Of a stretch of 64,000 nt of DNA, positions 55,726-63,564 are shown piece by piece (position 1 is the stretch's first letter; each line of letters begins with the position of its first letter). Made by a program: the position numbers and the translations under genes. Location of the stretch: contig NZ_QSUU01000014.1 in the NCBI RefSeq assembly GCF_003439125.1, forward strand, positions 1 to 64,000. Direction: 5' to 3'. Below the pieces are notes generated by a model, which saw only the letters and a program-made list of their open reading frames with translations, was not told where the DNA came from and ran no database searches. Source of the DNA: Collinsella sp. OM04-5 (GTDB lineage: Bacteria > Actinomycetota > Coriobacteriia > Coriobacteriales > Coriobacteriaceae).

Positions 55726-57107
55726 AGCTCCACTCTTTCGGCGCCGTTGATGGTCAGGTCACGCTCGTAGAAGGCGGTGAGGGCGCGGATGGCGTACATT
55801 ACGTCGCGCACGCCGCCGGTCTCGTAGCTCGAGTGCATGGCAAGCTGCGGCAGGCCCACGTCCACGGCATGCATGCTCGCCTGCATATTGGACAGATTGC
55901 CCAGGGTAGAACCGCCGGCCATATCGCTCTTGTTGGCAAAGGCCTGCGTGGGCACGTCGGCGTCATCGCAAATGGCCTGGAACACCGCGCGGCTAAAGGC
56001 GTCGGTGCAGTAGTGCTGGTTGGCGGCCTCCTTGATGACGATGCCGCCGTTAAGCACAACCTGGTTGCGGGCGTCGCACTTCTCGGCGTGGTTGGGGTGC
56101 ACGGCATGCGCGTTGTCGCAGCTCACGAGCATCGAAGCGGCAAGTGCGCGGTGGTACGACTCGTCATCGAAGCCCAGCGACCCGTTGATGCGGCGCAGCG
56201 CGTCGGCCAAGAACGTCGACATGGCGCCCTGCTTGGTCTCGGAGCCAACCTCCTCGTTATCAAAGCAGCAAAAGACCGAAACGTCGTGCGCATTCTCGGC
56301 ACCCAAAAATGCCTGCAGCGAGGTGTAGGCGCAGGCCAGGTCGTCGAGCTTGGGCGTCGAGATAAACTCGTCGGCCCAGCCCCAAATGCGTGCATCCTGA
56401 CGATTGACCAGGAACAGGTCGCGACCCAAAATTTGCTCGGGCTCAACGTCCAGTTCGTCGGCGATCAGGGCGTCAAAATCTCCCTGCTTAAGGTCGCCGG
56501 CGCTGATGAGCGGGCACAGGTCGACAGCTCGGTTGGGCGCAAAGCCCTCGTTAACGCCACGATTCATATGGATGGCAAGGCTCGGGATAATGGCAACTTC
56601 GCGCTCGGTAGCGAGCAAGCGGCTCTCGATACGGTCGCCCTCGCGCACCAGCACGCGGCCCGCAAGTGCCAGCGGGCGATCGAACCAGGTGTAGTCGATC
56701 ATGCCGCCGTAGGCCTCGGTGTTCAGGCGCAGCGTCTCGCCCGCGCCGTCGAGCTCGGGCACGGCCTTAACCTTAAACGTCGGCGAATCGCTGTGTGACG
56801 CCGTGAGTTGAAAATGATAGTCGCCGGCAACGCCGTCCTCGCCCCACGTAGCGGCCAGGTCTTCGCCCACCTTAAAGGCAACGACGCTCGAGGTGTTGCG
56901 CTGCGTGTAATAACGCCCGCCCGGCTCGATGTCCCACGCTGCGTTCTCGGGCAGGTAGGTAAAGCCCGCCTCGTCGAGTTCGGCCATAATGGTCGCTGCC
57001 GTATGGAACATGCTGGGGCATGCCTCGATAAAGTCGATAAGGTCGTTGGAGGCCTCGATATCGTCGGCCGTCACGTGCACGCGCTCGATCGTTTCCTGAT
57101 CCGTCAT
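55722..57107 (-). CDS. M18 family aminopeptidase
   Basis: This is a 461-residue zinc aminopeptidase of the aspartyl-aminopeptidase family. Metal ligands and catalytic residues are seen in LTASHSDSPTFKVK, in FCCFDNEEVGSETKQGA and in the late MHSSYETGG. An insert with DNAHAVHPNHAEK is characteristic of M18. It releases acidic N-terminal residues from peptides in the cytoplasm. The start at 57107 has AAGGGGAG upstream; the frame open to 57218 is ignored. The 160 bases upstream to the divergent gene hold only promoter space. Confidence 0.95.
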   Translation of the reverse strand: MTDQETIERVHVTADDIEASNDLIDFIEACPSMFHTAATIMAELDEAGFTYLPENAAWDIEPGGRYYTQRNTSSVVAFKVGEDLAATWGEDGVAGDYHFQLTASHSDSPTFKVKAVPELDGAGETLRLNTEAYGGMIDYTWFDRPLALAGRVLVREGDRIESRLLATEREVAIIPSLAIHMNRGVNEGFAPNRAVDLCPLISAGDLKQGDFDALIADELDVEPEQILGRDLFLVNRQDARIWGWADEFISTPKLDDLACAYTSLQAFLGAENAHDVSVFCCFDNEEVGSETKQGAMSTFLADALRRINGSLGFDDESYHRALAASMLVSCDNAHAVHPNHAEKCDARNQVVLNGGIVIKEAANQHYCTDAFSRAVFQAICDDADVPTQAFANKSDMAGGSTLGNLSNMQASMHAVDVGLPQLAMHSSYETGGVRDVMYAIRALTAFYERDLTINGAERVEL

Positions 57108-57268
57108 GCTCTCCCCTTTCGCTGGGTTGATGGTCCCCTCCAGCATACCCCGCCACGCCAGCGCCGCACTCTTCATTCCGTGCTTAATTCCGCGCCGCTC
57201 ACCAAGTTGAGCCATCATGTCCGCGCTCCTTTTGCGACAATTGCGCTAACAGGACGAGAGGAGCCGTC

Positions 57269-58354
57269 ATGAAGCCACGTAACATTGCCATCGCCTGCGG
57301 TGTCGCGGGTGTCGCCGTCGGCCTTGCCGCTGCCACCGGTATCGTTTATCACAAGCAAATCAAGTCCGCCGCGTCGCTCAAACGCTTGACCGGCTACGCG
57401 GATGGCTATGACCTGTACGCAATCGACATCGCCTACGACTACGATCTTGATCGCATCATCGCCGCCGGCGTACGCGACGACCAGGCCTACATCGATGCCG
57501 TGGTGGCGCAGGTGCTGCCCGGTGTGCCGGCACATGTCCAGGCGCCCCAGTTTGCCTGCAGCGCTTTTGTCGCCGTAGATGCCGAAGGCCGCGTGCGTAC
57601 CGGTCGCAATTACGACTTTAAGGACGACACCTCGGCGCTGCTGGTGCGCAATCACCCACGCGGCGGCTATGCCTCCATCGGGTTTGCCGCCCTTAACAAC
57701 CTGGGCGATAACACTCCGCTTGACTCCGTCGCCGGACGCGCCGCCGCACTCATGGGCCCGTTTGCCCAGCTCGACGGCGTCAACGAATGTGGCGTGTCCA
57801 TTGCCGTGCTCACCCTGGATTCCAAACCCTGTGACCAGGACACGCAGCGCCCCGTCATCAATACCTCGCTCGCCATCCGTCTGGTGCTCGACCGTGCCGC
57901 CACCACGCAAGAAGCTGTCGACCTGCTTTCCGCCTACGACATGCACGCCATGGCAGGACGCGATTACCACTTCTTTATAAACGACGCCGCCGGTGACGCG
58001 CGCGTAGTAGAGTGGGATCCGCGCGATCCGGACCGCGCTTTCAAAGCGACTCCTGTAACCCAGGTTACGAACTTCTACGCCTGCTATGGCGACGAAGTGC
58101 TGCCTAACCAAAAGAATGGCGAGCTAGGCCATGGTAAAGAGCGCGCCGCCGCAATCGCCGATGTCCTCGACGCCCATACCGGCGCCCAAGACGAGGCAGT
58201 CGCTTGGAAGGCCCTACGCGCTGCAGCGCAAGAGCCCAATCCGGAAGACATCACCAGCAACACGCAGTGGTCGGTCGTCTTTGACAACACCGAGCCTGCT
58301 GCCGCCATCACGCTGCGCCGCCACTGGGGCGACATCGACGCATTCGCACTGTAA
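57269..58354 (+). CDS. membrane-anchored linear amide C-N hydrolase (choloylglycine hydrolase/C45-like)
   Basis: The 361-residue protein has an N-terminal signal anchor (residues 5-27) and a C-terminal Ntn-hydrolase domain. The likely nucleophile is Cys97 in FACSAFVA, followed by VRTGRNYDFK with the conserved Arg-Asn-Tyr-Asp, and later GVNECGVSIAVLTL and NTSLAIRLVLD. In bile-salt hydrolases the Cys is residue 2; here about 96 residues would have to be removed or the Cys must act internally, as in the C45 group. Therefore it is probably an extracellular acylase and not a classical bile-salt hydrolase. Confidence 0.85.
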   Translation: MKPRNIAIACGVAGVAVGLAAATGIVYHKQIKSAASLKRLTGYADGYDLYAIDIAYDYDLDRIIAAGVRDDQAYIDAVVAQVLPGVPAHVQAPQFACSAFVAVDAEGRVRTGRNYDFKDDTSALLVRNHPRGGYASIGFAALNNLGDNTPLDSVAGRAAALMGPFAQLDGVNECGVSIAVLTLDSKPCDQDTQRPVINTSLAIRLVLDRAATTQEAVDLLSAYDMHAMAGRDYHFFINDAAGDARVVEWDPRDPDRAFKATPVTQVTNFYACYGDEVLPNQKNGELGHGKERAAAIADVLDAHTGAQDEAVAWKALRAAAQEPNPEDITSNTQWSVVFDNTEPAAAITLRRHWGDIDAFAL

Positions 58355-58357
58355 GGA

Positions 58358-58388
58358 GCCAGGCCCGTCGACTTTACGCTCGCCTGGC
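58358..58388 (+). terminator. weak terminator after the amide hydrolase
   Basis: GCCAGGC pairs with GCCTGGC across CCGTCGACTTTACGCTC, followed by GTTGTTT. Confidence 0.5.
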
Positions 58389-58423
58389 GTTGTTTACATT
58401 TCTATACGCTTGAGCTAACACGT

Positions 58424-58456
58424 TTTACCCCCGTATCAACAGTGTGCGGGGGTAAA
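58424..58456. promoter_or_regulatory. inverted repeat upstream of phosphofructokinase
   Basis: TTTACCCCCG pairs with CGGGGGTAAA around TATCAACAGTGTG. A TATAAC box lies 13 bases beyond (58470-58475), 20 bases ahead of the gene. It could be an operator at the promoter or the end of the upstream transcript. Confidence 0.5.
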
Positions 58457-58494
58457 CTTATGCGCATGTTATAACTTGCCCGGAAGGATTCATC

Positions 58495-59574
58495 ATGCTT
58501 AGGATCGGTCTTCTTACCAGTGGCGGCGACTGTCAAGCGCTCAACGCCACCATGCGCGGCATTGTCAAAACGCTTATGACCAATAGCGAAGAGCCTATTG
58601 AGATCTATGGTTTTGAGGACGGCTACCAGGGCCTTATCTACAGCAGGTTCCGCGTCATGACGCCCGCCGATTTTAGCGGCATCCTCACCCGCGGCGGCAC
58701 CATCCTGGGCACGAGCCGCACGCCGTTCAAGCGCCTGGACATTCCCGAGGCCGACGGCGTCGAGAAGGTGCCCGCAATGGTCCACACCTATCATAAGCTG
58801 CAGCTCGACTGCCTGTTTATGCTGGGCGGTAACGGCTCCACCAAGACCGCCAACCGCCTGCGCGAAGAGGGCCTCAACGTTATCGCCCTGCCCAAGACCA
58901 TCGATAACGACACCTGGGGCACCGAGCTGACGTTTGGCTTTACGAGCGCCATCGACGTCGCCACCAAGTGCATCGACGACATCCACACCACTGCCTCGAG
59001 TCACGGCCGCGTGTTTGTCATCGAGATCATGGGCCACAAGGTCGGTTGGATTCCGCTGTATGCCGGCGTCGCGGGCGGCGCGGACGTCATCCTGATTCCC
59101 GAGATCCCCTACGACATGGATAACGTCATCAAGACCATCGAGCATCGCATGGAGACCGGCAGCCGCTTTACCATCGTAGCCGTCGCCGAGGGCGCCATCT
59201 CCAAGGAGGACGCGGCACTGTCCAAGAAGGAGTACAAGAAGAAGCTCGCCGAGCGCACGAGCCCGTCAATCGTGTACGACATCGCCAAGGAGATCGAGGC
59301 CAAGACCGGTCGCGAGACCCGCGTCGCCATCCCCGGTCACACGCAGCGCGGCGGCCAGCCCGACGCCCAGGACCGCATCTTTGCGACCCAGTGCGGCGTC
59401 GAGGCAGCGCTTGGCTGCCTACGCGGCGAGTTTGGCTACATGATTGCCCTGCGTGACGGCAAGATGTGCCACATGCCGCTCGAGGAGGTCGCCGGCAAGC
59501 TCAAGTTTGTCGACCCCCAGAGCGATCTGGTACGCGAGGCCAAGGCGTTGGGCATCAGCTTCGGCGACGAATAG
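58495..59574 (+). CDS. 6-phosphofructokinase
   Basis: This is a 359-residue glycolytic enzyme that phosphorylates fructose-6-phosphate. It begins LRIGLLTSGGDCQALNA. The phosphoryl-donor site reads MLGGNGSTKTA, and the next loop ALPKTIDNDTWGTELTFGF. Gly in the first site is usual in ATP-dependent enzymes, and Lys before TIDND usual in PPi enzymes, so it belongs to the mixed group III type of actinobacteria, where ATP is the common donor. GHTQRGGQPDAQDR is the family's substrate segment. The start follows GGAAGGA. Its last bases form part of a large inverted repeat. Confidence 0.93.
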   Translation: MLRIGLLTSGGDCQALNATMRGIVKTLMTNSEEPIEIYGFEDGYQGLIYSRFRVMTPADFSGILTRGGTILGTSRTPFKRLDIPEADGVEKVPAMVHTYHKLQLDCLFMLGGNGSTKTANRLREEGLNVIALPKTIDNDTWGTELTFGFTSAIDVATKCIDDIHTTASSHGRVFVIEIMGHKVGWIPLYAGVAGGADVILIPEIPYDMDNVIKTIEHRMETGSRFTIVAVAEGAISKEDAALSKKEYKKKLAERTSPSIVYDIAKEIEAKTGRETRVAIPGHTQRGGQPDAQDRIFATQCGVEAALGCLRGEFGYMIALRDGKMCHMPLEEVAGKLKFVDPQSDLVREAKALGISFGDE

Positions 59575-59750
59575 CCTCGGCCGAAACTGCTCTCATCGGA
59601 GACCCCAGGGCTTACATCCCAAATCGTCCTCGGACATGTCAGGACCCCGCCGTGCGCTTCGCGCGGCGGGGTCCTTCCGTCCTGCGGAAAGATTTGGGAT
59701 GTAAGCCCTGAGGCCTCCTGCGGTAACTAGGGAGGCCGAGGCTATTCGTC
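59566..59750. repeat. large triple-nested inverted repeat starting inside the pfk stop
   Basis: Three perfect tiers nest: 59566-59582 with 59734-59750 (17 bp, including the last three codons and the stop of pfk), 59606-59625 with 59691-59710 (20 bp) and about 59640-59656 with 59661-59676. The innermost loop is TTC-like. It could fold into a rod of about 185 nt. The remaining 59751-59967 stretch holds only a small imperfect repeat. Confidence 0.88.
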
Positions 59751-59827
59751 TTCTTGCTGCGGGTGCGTGGGCTGAGATTTTGGGATGTTGCAGGCTCTTA
59801 GCTGAGAGTAGCACTGACATTTGTCCT

Positions 59828-59916
59828 GAAATGGCTGGTCGTTAGGGGGTGCTACCGGTAGTTGCGGTAGGGTTGGGGCAGATTCTAACTAGAAATGGTG
59901 GTCGCTACCGGTTGTT
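59828..59916 (+). promoter_or_regulatory. imperfect direct repeat upstream of the XRE gene
   Basis: GAAATGGCTGGTCG followed by GCTACCGGTAGTT at 59828-59863 recurs as GAAATGGTGGTCGCTACCGG at 59892. The second copy lacks nine bases between its two halves. It is 50 bases ahead of the gene and is a plausible autoregulatory site. Confidence 0.5.
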
Positions 59917-59967
59917 CTCGGCATACTCGGCTCATTCGATTACGGTCACCACATGAAAGGAACTGTC

Positions 59968-60906
59968 ATGGATCTTGCGATGGCACAGCGGCTCGTCGAT
60001 CGCCGCAAGGCTGCTGGGCTTTCTCAGGAGGCGCTTGCCGCCCAGCTGGGTGTGAGTCGTCAGGCTGTCAGTAAATGGGAGCGCAGCGAATCCTCTCCCG
60101 ATACCGATAACCTTATTGCGCTCGCCGCGCTGTATGGCGTGTCGCTGGATGAGCTGCTGTATGGGGAGGCGGTGGATAGCACTGACGACTCGCAGGCTGA
60201 TGATGAGGCGCAGAACAGCAACGCCGGCACCAAAGCTTCAGATAAGGCTGAGGAGGCTGAGGCTTCTACTGAACACGCTGATTGCAGCGATAAGCCACTT
60301 GTCGATATTTCCCTCGCGCGCGGTATCCACGTCATTGATCCCAATAAAGGCGAGGAAGTCCATGTTGGTTGGAGCGGCATCCATGTGACCAACAAGCGCA
60401 AGGGCGAAGAGGTGCATGTGGGGCCGGGCGGCGTGCATATCGATACGCTTGAGGACGATGGACATAGCGTGCGTACCAATGACGACGGCACCGTCACCAT
60501 CGACGGCGAGACGTTCTCCAGCTGGAAGGAAGCACACGACAAGCTCGACCATCATGGCAAGTATTTCCACACCAAGGTCGGACGTGCATGGAACAAGTTT
60601 CCCTTCCCCGCACTTGTCACTCTCGCCTATCTGGCGCTCGGCATTGTCTACGGCACATGGGGCATGGGGCTTTTCCTCGTCTTTTTGGTTCCCGTCTACT
60701 ACGCAATTGGTGACTTTATCGATCGACGCCATTTGTCAAAGCTCATTGAATGCGTCTATCCAGCAGCCGCCATTGCATGGTTTCTCTATATGTGGCTTTG
60801 CCTGGGGCAGCCCCATCCCGCATGGGCCATCCTCATCACGATTCCCATCGTAAAGGCGCTCATGCGCTGGTGTCGCAAACAATGGAAGTGCCGCAAACAG
60901 GCCTAA
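59968..60906 (+). CDS. membrane-bound XRE regulator with internal repeats
   Basis: The 312-residue protein has an N-terminal helix-turn-helix (residues 5-58; LSQEALAAQLGVSRQAVSKWE), an acidic linker, a middle part with two copies of KGEEVHVG flanked by GIHV (about 120-160), then three to four C-terminal membrane spans. It would bind DNA while held at the membrane and may sense an envelope signal. The repeat region looks beta-rich. The start at 59968 has AAAGGA upstream; an ATG at 59953 lacks one. No partner gene is adjacent. Confidence 0.88.
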   Translation: MDLAMAQRLVDRRKAAGLSQEALAAQLGVSRQAVSKWERSESSPDTDNLIALAALYGVSLDELLYGEAVDSTDDSQADDEAQNSNAGTKASDKAEEAEASTEHADCSDKPLVDISLARGIHVIDPNKGEEVHVGWSGIHVTNKRKGEEVHVGPGGVHIDTLEDDGHSVRTNDDGTVTIDGETFSSWKEAHDKLDHHGKYFHTKVGRAWNKFPFPALVTLAYLALGIVYGTWGMGLFLVFLVPVYYAIGDFIDRRHLSKLIECVYPAAAIAWFLYMWLCLGQPHPAWAILITIPIVKALMRWCRKQWKCRKQA

Positions 60907-60955
60907 ACCACCCCAACCAGCCAGCGCCACTCATCCGACACCGCCCGCCCCTTTC

Positions 60956-61025
60956 AAGTTGCGGTGATATAGGGACTGTTTTGAGGCTCCAAAGCGCCAA
61001 AACAGTCCGTATATCACCGCAACTT
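60956..61025. repeat. inverted repeat with AAGTTGCGGTGATATA arms, copy B
   Basis: The 27-nt arms at 60956-60982 and 60999-61025 differ at one position. The outer half is shared with the element at 52,331; the inner half (GGGACTGTTTT) is not. Confidence 0.85.
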
Positions 61026-61087
61026 ACAAACAACTGGGTCAGTTCCGGCACGGAGATTAGCATTGAGCTGACCGCGCGCCAAGAAAA

Positions 61088-61226
61088 GGGCCTATTTACT
61101 ACGTTTAACTCGAGAGGGCCGACCATACCCGCTTTTTTGAAAATTGACAAGCCCTCTACCTGCGGTTTTAATTTCATAATCTTTGTCATGGTCGAGGGTG
61201 TGGTAGCAAACGTAGTAGATAGGCCC
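61088..61226. repeat. large inverted repeat with GGGCCTATTTACTACGTTT arms
   Basis: The 19-nt arms at 61088-61106 and 61208-61226 differ at one base that still forms a G-U pair. The centre has CATACCC/GGGTGTG as a further stem. The 61027-61354 stretch has no gene that I can support. Confidence 0.75.
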
Positions 61227-61354
61227 ATTTTGTGGCATACCACCCATTCAAGCCCAATCTCGAAGGCTAAAGGGAGCCTCTCATCCACGCCTGCGAGCGA
61301 AAACCAAATAGAATGAAAGGCAACTGGAAAGCCCGTTTGACGAGCGGAGGACAT

Positions 61355-61675
61355 ATGCGCGACGTAGCCGAAAGCGACTGGAAGCTGTTTAAGAAAATGC
61401 TTCCTCAATGGCAAGAACGTTATATGGAAAAGCTCATCGGCCAGTACGTTGAGATGCTGAACGGCGACAGCGAAGCGTCCAGTAGATTTTGGGCACTAGA
61501 AGAGCGCCTCAATAGAGACAAGCTGTCCTCAGGCGTAATTGCAAACGACATTCGCCGCAGCACAATGCACCGCGAGATAGCCAATTTGCTTATCGACAGT
61601 GTGATCACCCCTGATGACCTTGACGGTTTTACCGAGGACATTAAGAGCTATGCGCAACACTGGATTGGCCAGTAA
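61355..61675 (+). CDS. small conserved protein, function unknown
   Basis: The 106-residue protein is polar and mostly helical (DWKLFKKMLPQWQERYMEKLIGQYVEML ... RFWALEERLNRDKLSSGV). Similar small proteins are common in gut Firmicutes and Actinobacteria, often annotated without function. The start at 61355 has GGAGG five bases upstream; the frame open from 61313 has none. It lies just outside the mobile element and may be part of its target region. A role as a transporter, sometimes claimed for relatives, is not supported: there is no membrane segment. Confidence 0.75.
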   Translation: MRDVAESDWKLFKKMLPQWQERYMEKLIGQYVEMLNGDSEASSRFWALEERLNRDKLSSGVIANDIRRSTMHREIANLLIDSVITPDDLDGFTEDIKSYAQHWIGQ

Positions 61676-61726
61676 GAGCACTGAACGACAGACATCCCCA
61701 GCAAAACGGGGCAAACGCCGGGCCAC

Positions 61727-62560
61727 CTAACTTGTACCCGTCTTTTCTGCTTGGTACTCTGCATAACTCTTTCCCTTGCTGCCCTTGCCGGGAACGACGA
61801 CGGACAAGCCATTCTCCCGGCACAACTTGTCGCTCATGTTCCGTATGCCGTAATAGCTCCTTTTGTTGGAATTGTATTTGTGGTGGTCTACGAAGTTTAC
61901 GGCGCAGAAAATAATGTGATTGTGGACGTGTCCTTTGTCAATGTGCGTCGTGAGTACATACTCATGCTGCCCCTTTGTTACCGCGTCGGCAAGCTGCTTC
62001 CCGATTTCGTGGGCTTTCTGATAATCGACTTCCCCCGGCTCAAAGGACTGTATCAGATGAAAGGCTAAATTGTTCCCCTTTTGGAGTGCTTGCGACAGGG
62101 TATATTCAAACTCAATATCTGCCGTTTCATAGGAGCAGCCGAAAGATGACACAAGCATTTTCCCGTCCGTCTTGTCCGGGTTTTCGATATAGTCAAGGGC
62201 TTTGCTTAGAGTGCTTTTAATAGGCTTAATCTTTGTAACCGCCATATCTCCGCAAGCACCCCCTTTATTTCCTCTATGTCCTCTTGGTATGATTTCCTCT
62301 ATGTCCTCTTGGTATGCGTTCCCCGTCGCGTTTACGCGGCGTGCTATCTGGTTGACGTTGACACCGATTTTCTGTATCTCTGCGGTCATTGCCTTTATGT
62401 CGGCGTGGTCTATCTGAATGATATACCCGTCAATGGCAATCTTCCGCAGATATGCCGCCATGTTCCGGGTGGGTACGAGCTTCATTTTTTCCAGTATTAA
62501 ATCCCGTTCCGCTTCCGTCACTCTGAATTTGATTTGCACCGTCCTTTTGCGTCCGTCCAT
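61727..62560 (-). CDS. fused MobC - relaxase N-terminal fragment
   Basis: The first 93 or so residues are a MobC-like accessory protein (VQIKFRVTEAERDLILEKM, then IGVNVNQIARRVNATGNAY). It joins in frame to the N-terminus of a MOBP-type relaxase that starts MAVTKIKPIKS (own ATG at 62245). Its active-site features are the Tyr in KALDYIENP and the metal motif HIDKGHVHNHIIF. A 25-bp duplication between the two caused the fusion. The relaxase ends after about 172 residues (TGTS then stop) where 400 or more are usual, at the junction with high-GC DNA. So it is a truncated remnant, probably unable to complete transfer. The start has AAAGGAG upstream. Confidence 0.85.
   Translation of the reverse strand: MDGRKRTVQIKFRVTEAERDLILEKMKLVPTRNMAAYLRKIAIDGYIIQIDHADIKAMTAEIQKIGVNVNQIARRVNATGNAYQEDIEEIIPRGHRGNKGGACGDMAVTKIKPIKSTLSKALDYIENPDKTDGKMLVSSFGCSYETADIEFEYTLSQALQKGNNLAFHLIQSFEPGEVDYQKAHEIGKQLADAVTKGQHEYVLTTHIDKGHVHNHIIFCAVNFVDHHKYNSNKRSYYGIRNMSDKLCRENGLSVVVPGKGSKGKSYAEYQAEKTGTS
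62267..62316. repeat. 25-bp exact tandem duplication in mobC
   Basis: 62267-62291 and 62292-62316 are identical (ATTTCCTCTATG and on). Twenty-five bases is one more than eight codons, so the second copy shifts the frame from the MobC end into the relaxase. Confidence 0.95.
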
Positions 62561-62585
62561 GTGTTCGCTCCTTTCCTTTCCGTTC

Positions 62586-62680
62586 CGAGGGTTTGGGACA
62601 CTTCCCAACAAGCAATTTTCAACCGACGCGCCGCAGCGCGGGAGGGCGAAAATACGGAAGTGGGTACCCGCTTCCTATGC
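62586..62680. other. possible origin of transfer (oriT)
   Basis: Two inverted repeats lie directly upstream of mobC: TTGGGACACTTCCCAA at 62593-62608 and GGAAGTGGGTACCCGCTTCC at 62656-62675. The position, next to mobC and the relaxase, is where this group keeps its nick region. The 62690-62829 rest has no gene I trust. Confidence 0.5.
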
Positions 62681-62829
62681 TTGCTACGAATGTTTTTATC
62701 TTTTAGGCTCTTATCCCTTACTACGGAGAAAAAGCGATTTTGCCAAACTTCCGCAAAAGAAAAACGCTGCAATCTCAAAAAAAGATTACAACGCTTTCTA
62801 AATCCTGTTCAGTTTTAAGCCGGACATTC

Positions 62830-63183
62830 CTATTCGCCCTCTTTTTCGACTTCGGAAATCTCTTTTGCCGTTGCGGTCACAATCCGTATGCCCGTATCGC
62901 TCATATCGTCAAGGAGCGCGTCAAGCTGCCGCCGCTGCGTGTCCTTTGCGGCGGGCGTGTCTAACAGGAATTGGTCTACGGATATATGGTAACGCTGTAT
63001 CAGCTCAAAGAATATCTGTAAACTTGGGTGCTGCCCCTTGTTCTCAATGTTCGCAAGGTAACGCGGCGAGATAAACATTTCGTCGCCTACTTTCTTGCGG
63101 CTCTCTTTGCGTCCTTCACGCGCTGCCTTTATCGCTGCCCCAAAAGCCTTGAAGTCGTATCGTGGTACTGGTCTTTTTGCCAT
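62830..63183 (-). CDS. XRE-type regulator of the mobile element
   Basis: The 117-residue protein has a helix-turn-helix of the kind found in conjugative transposons (KKVGDEMFISPRYLANIENKGQHPSLQIFFELI, about 31-63) and a charged C-terminal tail. The start has GAGGGTG upstream. It is coded upstream of mobC on the same strand. Its usual role in such elements is to control excision or transfer genes, which is inferred here. Confidence 0.85.
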   Translation of the reverse strand: MAKRPVPRYDFKAFGAAIKAAREGRKESRKKVGDEMFISPRYLANIENKGQHPSLQIFFELIQRYHISVDQFLLDTPAAKDTQRRQLDALLDDMSDTGIRIVTATAKEISEVEKEGE

Positions 63184-63277
63184 AGTTATTCACCCTCTTA
63201 CATTTTACTGTTCCCCTTTCTTCTTGGATATGTCTACACAATTCAATCAGTTAGCCAAAATAATTCATATGTATATG

Positions 63278-63306
63278 TTGACAATTAGCCGCTTTTTTTG
63301 TATAGT
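63278..63306 (+). promoter_or_regulatory. strong promoter ahead of the leader peptide
   Basis: TTGACA at 63278-63283 and TATAGT at 63301-63306 are spaced by exactly 17 bases. Confidence 0.85.
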
Positions 63307-63329
63307 ATTATTAAAAGGGGGAAATGTTT

Positions 63330-63356
63330 ATGTTACATAGCATGCGTATTCGATAA
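63330..63356 (+). CDS. eight-residue leader peptide MLHSMRIR
   Basis: The ATG at 63330 has GGGGG eight bases upstream; the frame gives MLHSMRIR and a stop. An earlier ATG at 63324 would add two residues. It lies 23 bases after the promoter, and its coding bases are part of the long attenuator pairing. Ribosome stalling here would change which hairpin forms. Confidence 0.6.
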   Translation: MLHSMRIR

Positions 63357-63428
63357 GCATTGAAATCAAAAAAGATTTTTCCCATTTTCAATATGGGCTT
63401 TTTTGTCATGCTTATTTTGCGTATGCTA
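63338..63428 (+). promoter_or_regulatory. attenuator: competing hairpins
   Basis: TAGCATGCGTATTC at 63338 and on pairs with the reverse sequence at 63408-63428 (ATGCTTATTTTGCGTATGCTA). Between them lies CCCATTTTCAATATGGG followed by CTTTTTT (63381-63406), an intrinsic terminator. Leader translation would free or block one arm. This is the layout of ribosome-mediated attenuation at antibiotic-resistance genes. Confidence 0.65.
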
Positions 63429-63505
63429 TACAACAAAACTAACGATGTATAGACATAGTATAAAAACTATGCCTTAATTTTGTTGTAGTGTTATATGTAT
63501 AAATG

Positions 63506-63546
63506 CAGGTCAATGCTCATGTTGAGAATTGACCTGTATTTTTTTG
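63506..63546 (+). terminator. terminator ahead of the KTR gene
   Basis: CAGGTCAAT pairs with ATTGACCTG around GCTCATGTTGAGA (63506-63536) and is followed by TATTTTTTT. The region 63428-63490 holds another palindrome (TACAACAAAA with TTTTGTTGTA). Confidence 0.7.
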
Positions 63547-63564
63547 CACAAAAGGAGAAATATT

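Noticed and set aside
62518-62778. An 86-codon minus-strand frame upstream of mobC
   Set aside because: It overlaps the mobC start and the probable oriT repeats and has no familiar sequence.
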